A DNA stretch of 10,335 bases. Source: Euperipatoides rowelli. Its lineage: Eukaryota > Onychophora > Udeonychophora > Euonychophora > Peripatopsidae. This document shows positions 1 through 6,419 of this stretch, in pieces. The position numbers were made by a program, and so were the translations under genes. Location of the stretch: assembly GCA_003024985.2 (NCBI GenBank), contig PXIH01S0056694.1; one strand, given 5' to 3'. Under the pieces are notes generated by a model that saw nothing but the letters and a program-made list of their open reading frames with translations, searched no databases and was not told where the DNA came from. How positions within the stretch are numbered: the first letter of the stretch is position 1; every line of letters starts with the position of its first letter.

Positions 1-467
1 ATGCAATTGTCAGAGACTAAAGAATTTTATCATATTAAGTTGATTTGCAAAGATTAAATATTAAAAAAGGATAATAGTAGTAACAATAATAATTACCATA
101 ATAATAGTACCGGTAATAATAGGATTAGACCACATTGTTTTACTCCCATTGGTGTTTTGAATATTAATTTATACGTAGCAGGCAAAACTTTTATCTTAAT
201 GAAGTAAACTATACATGAAGGCATTCTCTAAACACTACCGTTTTAAGAATATTTGACTAAAAATTATTGAAAAAAAAAAATCAGCTAATTCTCTTATTTT
301 CTTAAGCCAAAAAATAACAAGAAATATTTGATTTTTCGTTTTTCCACTCTGGCACATTTATTAAAAAAAATTTCAAGATTCTTTATATCAATTATTGGTA
401 CATATTGCAACCAGAACAGGGAAGTACTAAATATATTCATTAATTTTATTAAGTAATATGAAAAACT
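1..467. other. AT-rich stretch without a recognisable gene
   Basis: No supported gene. Positions 73-120 are rich in AAT-type triplets, which give an Asn-rich reading frame (58-204, + strand, no ATG at its start). That frame looks like a by-product of the triplet repeat. Several A and T runs occur between 268 and 375. No splice-flanked exon or element terminus was recognised here. Confidence 0.6.
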
Positions 468-1430
468 TTGATGCGCGGTATTACCCGCACCATGGTACCC
501 CCCCCCCCCACTTCCTCTATAAAACTTAATTGGTCTCCTAGAATATTTAATAACTTTAGCACTAACATTATTTCTAATGACCCTTCTTATAATGATAGTA
601 ATATAAATTCAGAAAATTACCTCAAAGTATTTGATGATATAAATAGCAGTAATATTAATAAGAAAAAAAAATAAAGATAGCTATCCTTTTACTGTAATCT
701 CTAATAATGAATTAATTCACCAAGATAATTATCAAATTATTAACAACGGAAAAATAGCTGTTTTATATCTAAACTTCATCCTTCGATGTGGTTTGCTGAC
801 TAGCAGAACTATTACTCACGAATCGTTTATTATAAATAGAATTAAAACGAAATTTAAAATTTATAACTCTTATCATATACTTATAGATATTGAATACACT
901 CCATTAATTTTTTGCTTCTAATTTTTAGCACCACAATATAATAATTAAAGCTTTCAGAGGTTGCCTTTATTATAATACTTAAAATTGCAAACCTTGTACC
1001 TTTTCTGATTGCTCTAATTTTAAACTTTGTAATTGTTAATATTTCAGCTAATTTGTTTGTTGACAACCTTATTGATCTTAATAACTCAATAATACATACT
1101 ACCGATCATTTACCTTTAACAAATGTAACTACCAGCCTAGAGTCTATCAATTTATTTAAAGCCAGCATTAATTTTAACACAATAGTTGAAAAAAAAACTT
1201 ACCCCGGCCCAGACCTGTCAATACGAATGATTATGATCCCACAATTAACAAACACTCAATCAAATAATTCACTTTCACTCAACTCTGAATCTCAATTGAA
1301 ATGTGAACTCAATTTGACTAAACATGATCAATGCAAATCGCCCATCCTTGGATGCAATCTTATCTTGTGAACAAACGGATGATTCAAATATCTTAAAAAC
1401 AATATCGCAACCCATATCACACCACACTTT
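468..1430 (+). pseudogene. Broken coding-like stretch upstream of the E1 endonuclease (possible 5' part of E1)
   Basis: Successive open stretches read in the same direction as E1. Frame 3 is open from 468 to 671 and is rich in Asn and Ser. Frame 1 takes over at an A-run (663-671) and stays open to the TAA at 919-921, about 83 codons with no ATG at its start. A further open stretch runs 1053-1367. The handover at the A-run looks like a slippage frameshift, so 468-918 may once have been one Asn/Ser-rich segment of about 150 residues. A C-run lies near 498-509. No domain is recognised. It could be an ORF1 or the N-terminal linker of E1 ORF2, or an unrelated older insertion. The Asn content partly reflects AT-rich DNA, so the coding claim is modest. 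Confidence 0.35.
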
Positions 1431-2326
1431 ATGTGCTCTCACGCCAACTGTAATTCTCTGCTCAATAAATTATTAGCAACTAGATCTGTGATAAATTACT
1501 TAAATATTCAAAAAATTTTTATTACAGAAACCTGGCTTAGCAAACATTCTGATTCTAGCTTCATTGATATTCAAGGTTTTGACACTATCAGAAGAGACCG
1601 TAATGGCGTTAGAGGTGAAGGTATATGTTTCTTCATCAATAACTCTATTGAGTATCACATTTTTTGTCACCGTTTTGATGATGATGTGGATATCTGGCTA
1701 TTCATCTCTGTTGATGGTTTTATGTATTTAATTGGATGTACTTATCGTCCTCCCTGTTCCGAGAATGATGATCTATCATGGATGAAATTTGGCATTGATC
1801 TATTTCACAAAGAAAAATTCTACGATCTGTTTCTATTAGGGATTTTAATCTCCCCTACATTGACTGGATACTAACCACTCAAAATACTCCATCAACTCCT
1901 TTGAATCAAAACTCATCGATTTCATCAACAAACACCTACAAAATCAACATGTTAACTTCAAAACCAGTTAGAAACGAATCTTCCTCCACACTTGATGTAA
2001 TCTTTAGCCTCAACAAACATTCTGTTTTTAACTTCCAAAATAAACCCCCTCTTGGAAAAAGCGATGACTCCATTGTTACTTTTGCCATTACAGGCAAAAA
2101 CGATACCACCCCCATCTCTAAAAACATCTTACTATTCAAAAAAGCTAGAATAGACATTATAAATCAAAAATTGGATGAATTTGACTTCTCTAAACCATTC
2201 GCTGACTTTCAAAATATTGACTCTGATCTTGACATATTCTACAACTTTTGGAAATCACACATTTGTCCTTTAATACCAAACAAATGTGTAATAAATCAAA
2301 TAAATCCAAGAAACCTTTCTGGCTGA
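1431..2326 (+). pseudogene. E1 endonuclease domain (AP-endonuclease-like), broken
   Basis: This family nicks the target DNA to prime reverse transcription. The first half (1431-1837, frame 3) shows an N-terminal HANCNSLLNK segment. Next comes ITETWLS, which carries the metal-binding Glu, then a GF-x5-RRDR segment and a near GGG turn (GEG). The frame then slips by one base at about 1838, and the second catalytic motif continues in frame 2 as DFNLPYIDW. Later in frame 2 come SSSTLDVIFS and PPLGKSDDSIV. In this family the last motif normally ends Ser-Asp-His. Here the His position (2066-2068) reads GAC, Asp, so the catalytic His is lost by what looks like a single base change. Frame 2 ends at the TGA at 2324-2326. 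The start at 1431 is only the first ATG in frame; the true N-terminus may lie upstream. Confidence 0.85.
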
Positions 2327-2607
2327 CTCATGACCTAATCAGAAAAAGAAACATGAAAAAAATATACTTCAATCGATAGGTTAACAACAAAAATACATAT
2401 AATTACAACCTATATAAAAAGACTGAAATGAAGTTATCCCCCTTGTAAATGCTCAAAAAAACCAAACATGATCAATCAATTGTAAAAAAATGTTTACATA
2501 ACAAATATTATTTATACGGTCATATCAGATCCATTAATAAATCATTCCCTAAACAAATCAAAGATATAAAGGAAAATAACATCCTGATTAATAATAAAAC
2601 TCAATAG
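2302..2607 (+). pseudogene. E1 linker between endonuclease and reverse transcriptase
   Basis: Frame 1 resumes the reading after a shift near 2295, with KPFWLTHDLIRKRN. This matches the K-P-W-x-T-x-x-L pattern that LINE polyproteins carry between endonuclease and reverse transcriptase. It continues through YNLYKK, KKCLHNKYYLYGHI and SINKSFPKQIKDI, a basic and aromatic-rich linker. Stops interrupt it at 2377 (TAG), 2446 (TAA) and 2605 (TAG). Between 2608 and 2670 no frame reads well and another frame change must have occurred. The segment has no catalytic residues of its own; it is assigned by its place in the element. Confidence 0.7.
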
Positions 2608-2669
2608 CTAATATTTTCTGCAAAGACTATTGTTGCTTCTCTACTACTTCACAAACATCACAAACGTAA

Positions 2670-3584
2670 CAGGATACTGATGACAAACCTTATACAAATT
2701 GTTTTGAAGTTCAACATGCTATTCAAAATCTAAAAGACACCACATCAACTGGAGCTGATCTGATCCCTTACTGGATTATTAAGAGATGCCACATTTTCTT
2801 CACAAAACTCCTCACTAAAATTATTAACCTAACTATTCAATATGGTTACACCCAACTTTATGGAGGCACAGTACTATCATTCCCAAATATAAAAAAAGGC
2901 TCCCGTCAAAACAAAGAATCTTTCCGTCCTATTAGCCTAACCTCATGCTTATGCAAGATTGCTGAGCAAATTATACTCACTCGAATCAATAAACATATTG
3001 AAAAAAATAACATCCTTAGTGAAAGTCAATATGGCTTTCGTAAAGGGTTTGTCTTTTCAATCTAACCTAATAAAATCTATTAAAGATTGGATAGACTTTC
3101 GTATCTCAGGATCTAATGTTATCATCTTCAATGATTTTAGTTTTACACAAAACTCTCCCGAAAAAGATGATATTCCTAGATTTCAATCCCAGTGTTGTAA
3201 ACTGGATCTCCTCTTTTCTAGAAAATAGGACTATTTTGGTTCACATCGATGAATATTCTTCAACCACCCGTAAAAATTCCAGAGGAGTAGGGCCTACCTC
3301 TAGGTGCTGTCCTTTCGGCTACTCTCTTTAACATCTACTTGTCTGATATTCTAAATACCAAAACATTGCAATATGCAGATGATCTAAAGATATACCATTC
3401 TATTGACAACTTATATAACTGCTATCAACTTCAAAATTACCTTGACAAAATTTCAACCTGGGCCAAATCTAACAATCTTCAAATTTATGTCGCTAAAGCT
3501 GTTACTATGAGAAATGGAAACAGTTTCAAAGACGACTACCAATACAAACTTAACGGTAACATCATCAAACAAGTTATGTCATAA
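2670..3584 (+). pseudogene. E1 reverse transcriptase core, broken
   Basis: The reverse transcriptase would copy the element RNA at the nicked target. Frame 3 is open 2670-3062 and carries the finger and early palm motifs ESFRPISLTSCLCKIAEQI and LSESQYGFRKG. Frame 1 continues from about 3046 (GLSFQSNLIKSIKDWIDF, then NVIIFNDFS). The usual K-A-F-D of motif A is not readable, although the preceding Asp remains. Frame 2 then gives VVNWISSFLENR and SRGV. A 7-bp insertion at 3290-3296 breaks the Val-Pro-Gln-Gly motif. Frame 3 follows with GAVLSATLFNIYLSDI and the catalytic YADD (3372-3383) within LQYADDLKIY. It ends at a TAA at 3582-3584. The domain assignment is firm; activity is ruled out by the breaks. 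Confidence 0.92.
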
Positions 3585-4322
3585 AGATCTTGGAATTTTT
3601 ATAGATCACAAACTTAATTTCTCTCAACACATTGACTATCTCAGAAAGAAAATGAATATGCGAATGGCCATCATCAAGCAATCTTTCCACAAAATCACTC
3701 CATGGTTTTTCAAATCCCTTTATCCTACTTATATCCAACCCCACGTGAATTTTTGTTCTGCAGCCTACTGTCCAGCATCCCATTCAAAAAAGACCAGGAA
3801 ATTCTCAATAAAAATTTCCACTGATTTACTAAAATGGTCTATGGTCTTGACAAAAAGACTTATGTCGAAAGACTTAGAGCTCTTGACTTATTCACTCCCA
3901 CTCAACACATACTATACTATGATCTAATATTTATTTACAAATCATTCCAATGAAGACCTTGCAATAACGAAGATTTCCCTACAACTAAAGCAAGATTCAC
4001 TCGAGGGCACCAATTCAAAGTAAATATTACCAGGCACAACTTTCTAATTAGGAAATCTACTATACAATACTGTTCCTTATCATGGTGTAACAATCTCTCT
4101 AGCTACTTGGTTGAGACTGAGAAAATTTCCTCTTTTAAAAATGACCTCGCTACATATCTAAAAAAAGATGATAAATTTAAAGAAATGATATATTTAACAT
4201 TTGAAATCATGTATTGTTTTACTCTTAATACTAACTCAATTTCTTTGATCTACTTATACCCCAGTTTATATTGTAGTGTTTTGTTGATATATTTATGTAT
4301 TTGTTTGAATTTCAATATGTAA
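3514..4322 (+). pseudogene. E1 reverse transcriptase thumb and C-terminal region, broken
   Basis: Frame 1 (useful from about 3575) carries KDLGIFIDHKLNFSQHIDYL, the thumb motif common to LINE reverse transcriptases. WFFKSLYPTYIQPHVNFCSA follows. The reading moves to frame 3 at about 3900 (TQHILYYDLIFIYKSF), has a TGA at 3951-3953, then runs open to the TAA at 4320-4322. The last part holds TRGHQFKV, a Trp-Cys-Asn-Asn segment and SSFKNDLATYL. These match the Arg-Gly-His, Trp-Asn and Phe-Lys-x-x-Leu signatures near the end of CR1/Jockey-type proteins. The final 40 or so residues are strongly hydrophobic, rich in Leu, Ile, Tyr and Cys. No zinc-knuckle is seen. The 3' coding end is therefore preserved, and the 3' UTR is very short. 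Confidence 0.85.
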
Positions 4323-4329
4323 TTGTCAT

Positions 4330-4343
4330 AAAGCTTCGGCTTT
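4330..4343 (+). other. E1 3' UTR stem-loop with a cUUCGg tetraloop
   Basis: The sense strand forms a 5-bp stem, AAAGC with GCTTT, closed by TTCG. The loop is C(UUCG)G in RNA, the classic extra-stable tetraloop. It begins eight bases after the E1 stop codon and ends ten bases before the (AAT)n tail. Hairpins followed by a short-unit tail at the 3' end are used by several LINE families for recognition by their reverse transcriptase. That role here is inference from position. Confidence 0.6.
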
Positions 4344-4352
4344 TAAGTGACG

Positions 4353-4390
4353 AATAATAATAATAATAATTATTATTATTATTATTATTA
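4353..4390. repeat. (AAT)6 followed by (TTA/ATT)n, an inverted microsatellite at the E1 3' end
   Basis: Six AAT units (4353-4370) are followed at once by a run of TAT/ATT units (4371-4390), giving a nearly perfect 38-bp inverted repeat. The first half fits the (AAT)n tail of E1. The second half is its complement and is not expected from a single forward tail. It may be a foldback rearrangement, or the meeting of two tails of opposite orientation. Confidence 0.9.
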
Positions 4391-4497
4391 GTTATCCAAT
4401 TATTTTCAATTGTTTTCCTCTTGTTCTTTCTTTAATAGTTATCCCTATCTGAAATCTTTTTGTATTTTCATTTTGTTTAAAAATGATTTTCTCTTAC
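4391..4497. other. AT-rich spacer, probably intron beside the host exon
   Basis: Nothing coding is seen. Read on the minus strand it begins with the putative donor of the host exon. Two direct copies of AGTTATCC lie at 4390-4397 and 4436-4443; no matching copy was found at a 5' end of E1, so they are not assigned as a target-site duplication. Confidence 0.5.
4491..4497 (-). other. Splice donor of the putative host exon
   Basis: On the minus strand the exon end CTTG is followed by GTAAGAG, close to the animal consensus GTAAGT. It splits a codon after its first base (phase 1), the same phase as the acceptor. Confidence 0.6.
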
Positions 4498-4653
4498 CAA
4501 GTCCTTCTTCATAACACTGTAATATACTAGGTAGATCATCAAGACAAATAGAATAGGAGCTGATGCCACCTGGTGGGGTTTCTGCCTCACATAAACTTAA
4601 ACAACTATTGATAACACTTCTTCTCCTGCAGCAAGGGCGGTGATTCCGGCCAT
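4498..4653 (-). CDS. Putative host exon encoding half of a DB-like cysteine module (partial gene)
   Basis: This is an internal exon of 156 bp with phase-1 ends on both sides, so it encodes 51 whole residues plus two split codons. The minus-strand frame begins DGRNHRPCCRRRSV, continues SCLSLCEAETPPGG, and ends CLDDLPSILQCYEEGL. The six cysteines (CC, C-x3-C, then C-x9-C) resemble the C-terminal half of the DB module (PF01682). From memory, that module occurs in Ig-like and fibronectin-III extracellular proteins of the C25G4.10 type. The acceptor is TGTTGTTTTAATTAG and the donor CTTG/GTAAGA. It is clearly GC-richer than its surroundings and free of stops, unlike the nearby element debris. The protein would be secreted or extracellular with disulphides, which is family-based inference. 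No partner exon was found, so the gene identity is tentative while the exon call is firmer. Confidence 0.65.
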
Positions 4654-4675
4654 CTAATTAAAACAACATTAAAAT
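4654..4675 (-). other. Splice acceptor of the putative host exon
   Basis: On the minus strand a T-rich tract (TTTTAATGTTGTTTTAATTAG) runs into the exon, ending in AG at 4655-4654. The exon starts with AT, which completes a codon begun in the previous exon; a G there would give the Asp that opens the recognised peptide. Confidence 0.55.
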
Positions 4676-4860
4676 GGATGAAAGAATACATTTTATTTTT
4701 AATATAAATTATATTTTAGATTTTACACATTATTATTATTATGATTTAAATTTTATTACTGTATTCAAAGAATGGATATCAATTAATTGGATTATTTAAA
4801 CTACTATATAATACATGACATTAATTTGATCAAGATTAGACTAGGCCTACTGCTGGATAA
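4676..4860. other. AT-rich spacer without a gene
   Basis: No coding signal on either strand. It contains ATT-rich DNA (about 4728-4745) and ends with the palindrome TAGGCCTA at 4842-4849, just before the E3 remnant becomes readable. Confidence 0.5.
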
Positions 4861-5270
4861 TCTACAATGCACACAATACTGAATCTACAAACAAACAAAC
4901 TTCAAAGAACATTGATTCACCCAATTTCTAATATTTATATTGGATGATCAAGTGTAAGCAAGGTATTAAAAACTAAAATTGGACACAACTGGAAAACAGA
5001 AGAAAGTGTTTTTATATCAACATTAAGATGGAAAACATTGAATACCCAAGCCATAGAATATCTTACTATTAGGTTCACACAATTTACCTACATAATATGA
5101 GACAAGCAAAAAATAATGAAATATATATGAGAAATATAAAAACACAAACTGTATGAAGATCATTCTTTAATATAGCCACAGATTATGAAGCTACCTTTCC
5201 TCAAATATAAACAACTCCAACAATTTGGGCACTTTTAAAAGTTGCCTAAAGAATTTTTATAATGATGTAA
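4861..5270 (+). pseudogene. E3: C-terminal remnant of a non-LTR retrotransposon protein
   Basis: Frame 1 is open 4861-5097 except for one TGA at 4945-4947. It reads LQTNKLQRTLIHPISNIYIG, then SVSKVLKTKIGHNW, then LRWKTLNTQAIEYLTIRFTQ. This fits the post-thumb pattern of LINE reverse transcriptases: an L-x-W-x-x-L box followed by a basic segment. After frame changes, about 5157-5190 reads RSFFNIATDYEATFPQ. About 5211-5268 then reads NNSNNLGTFKSCLKNFYNDV, matching the F-K-x-x-L-K end signature. No catalytic domain is present, so it is 5' truncated or has lost its upstream part. It is not an obvious copy of E1. The assignment rests on order and pattern across several weak motifs, not on one strong motif. 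Confidence 0.5.
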
Positions 5271-5342
5271 AAAAAAACATTAATTAAATAAAAATTTTAT
5301 TTATTAACAATTTATTGTGTTTAAGACTCTTTTGACCTATTA
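5271..5342. other. AT-rich junction between E3 (+) and E4 (-) tails
   Basis: Positions 5285-5303 form a palindrome of A and T around a central A (arms TAAATAAAA and TTTTATTTA). Read on the minus strand, two AATAAA hexamers follow the E4 stop. Both remnants end here, pointing at each other, so the stretch probably contains both AT-rich tails. Confidence 0.45.
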
Positions 5343-5990
5343 AACAAGAGGCAACAAAAGAAGTCCTTTATCAAGATATGTGTATCTAGTTGTTTTTTTT
5401 TTAAAATGATGAGATCGAGTTACAGCAAATGATATTCTATAGAAGGCTATTTCATGTCTTAATACTTCTGTGATAAATAGTTTTATTTCATCTTGCTGTC
5501 CTTCTATATCCAACAAACAGTTTTTGACTGTGACCTCATAATTAACATTATTTGATGGTGTAAAATATTGACCAGAATTTTGATTATAATAATGGATTTA
5601 TACAAGACAATTAAATCCCTTCTGACATATCTCTGCGAGGGAGACATGATGTTACCTAATTGTTTGAGGCTTTTATCATAGCTCAAACAATAGAACCCAT
5701 AAAGGGTACACATTTAGTAAGCGTTTTATACTGTTTCTCCAATCTCATCACATCAAACTTATTCAAAATAAAAATATAACAATAATCATACAATGGTAAC
5801 AAGAATGATTGATATTTGAAATATTTTTATAGTAATTCTTATTTTGTTAATAAAATTTGAAAATCTAGCATTAACTCGCTTGTTAGTATTACATGATACC
5901 AATAAATGTTGTCAGTGGGATAATCGGGAACTAATTCCAAATGAACAGATATATTAGTTATTCTTTAGAACCAGCACCTATAAATGCTAG
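5343..5990 (-). pseudogene. E4: thumb and C-terminal remnant of a non-LTR reverse transcriptase, minus strand
   Basis: From high to low coordinates, 5826-5686 is open and reads KYQSFLLPLYDYCYIF, then FDVMRLEKQYKTLTKCVPF. This matches the LINE thumb pattern: a Leu/Pro-x-x-Asp-Tyr-Cys segment, then a Leu-Glu-x-x-Gln-x-x-x-Thr helix. A second frame (about 5683-5590) gives LSYDKSLKQLGNIM and YVRRDLIVLYKSI, matching the Y-x-x-R/S-Leu-K-x-Leu box and the R-R-x-x-D-L-x-x-Y-K helix. A third frame is open 5594-5343 (84 codons, no ATG at its start), includes AVTRSHHFKKKTTRYTYL, and ends at a TAA. Upstream of 5826 only faint fragments remain (about 5830-5990). The first two blocks are convincing in order; the last block could also be of other origin. 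Confidence 0.55.
5944..5979. repeat. Direct repeat, copy 1
   Basis: It shares a 21-bp identical core (5947-5967, starting AGATATATTAG and ending ATTCTTTA) with copy 2 at 6077-6097. Similarity continues over about 36 bp with small differences. The spacing is 130 bp. Confidence 0.8.
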
Positions 5991-6073
5991 TTCTGCTGTG
6001 CCATTTATATCTTGAGAATTGATATGATCAAATACTGACTTTGAAAATATAATCTATAAAAAATACATGTAGG

Positions 6074-6110
6074 ACAAGATATATTAGTTATTCTTTATAA
6101 ACCAATGCCT
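6074..6110. repeat. Direct repeat, copy 2
   Basis: Second copy of the repeat at 5944-5979. The DNA between the copies does not look like a known element, so this could be a local segmental duplication. Confidence 0.8.
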
Positions 6111-6335
6111 CAATTATATTGGCTGTATCGACTGAAGAAAATTACAATCGAGTTGAAAAGCTAGGATATCTTTACTCATCATTGCTTCTTTCTAGCCGAA
6201 ATGACATATTTCTGAAAACTCACTATGTAACGAGATAAACCGGTCATAAATGAACTCAGGGTGAGTCAATTTCTATTAGATGTATTTTAAATGAAAATTG
6301 TATATATAACATTTATCCAAAAATATCTTTTATTT

Positions 6336-6356
6336 TAAATAGTAGCCTACTATTTA
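6336..6356. repeat. 21-bp near-perfect palindrome centred on TAGCCTA
   Basis: The arms TAAATAGTAG and CTACTATTTA pair perfectly around a single C. The core TAGCCTA also occurs at 7614-7620 and 9430-9436, with longer-centred relatives at 3288-3296 and 4842-4849. Confidence 0.85.
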
Positions 6357-6383
6357 TATTACTAATACTAATGTAATTAACAA

Positions 6384-6419
6384 GGGATCTTGAACAGCTC
6401 TCTAAAAGGTGAAGATCCC
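6384..6419 (+). other. Stem-loop before the TAAA-repeat tail of E5
   Basis: GGGATCTT and AAGATCCC form an 8-bp perfect stem around a 20-base loop. It lies 11 bases before the TAAA-unit tail. It is comparable in place to the E1 hairpin but different in sequence. Confidence 0.55.

Larger units (their letters stand above)
1431..4390 (+). mobile_element. E1: degraded non-LTR (LINE-type) retrotransposon
   Basis: One element is read in order: AP-type endonuclease, linker, reverse transcriptase with palm motifs and YADD, thumb and C-terminal region, a short 3' UTR with a hairpin, then an (AAT)n tail. This order is that of the second ORF of Jockey/I/R1/CR1-type LINEs. The clade cannot be fixed by eye. 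The coding frame changes at least eight times (near 1838, 2295, 2610-2670, 3045, 3140, 3290, 3565 and 3890). Stops interrupt it at 2377, 2446, 2605 and 3951, so it cannot make a working protein. The 5' boundary is unknown and no target-site duplication was found. It lies antisense to the putative host exon, about 110 bp beyond that exon's donor, which would place it in an intron. Confidence 0.88.

Noticed and set aside
58-204. Asn-rich open frame without ATG
   Set aside because: The Asn run comes from AAT-type triplet repeats; the remaining 28 codons are too short to support coding.
881-1066. Minus-strand 61-residue ORF
   Set aside because: No motif; overlaps forward coding-like remnants and looks like an opposite-strand shadow.
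1936-2157. Minus-strand 73-residue ORF
   Set aside because: Lies opposite the well-supported E1 endonuclease frame; shadow.
3574-3783. Minus-strand 69-residue ORF
   Set aside because: Opposite the E1 thumb region; shadow.
4390-4443. AGTTATCC direct copies as an E1 target-site duplication
   Set aside because: Both copies are downstream of the tail; a duplication needs one copy at the 5' end, and none was found.
4585-4647. Alternative minus-strand reading starting MAGITALAAGEE over the host exon
   Set aside because: It hits a stop after 18 residues, while the neighbouring frame is open through the whole spliced block with a structured cysteine pattern.
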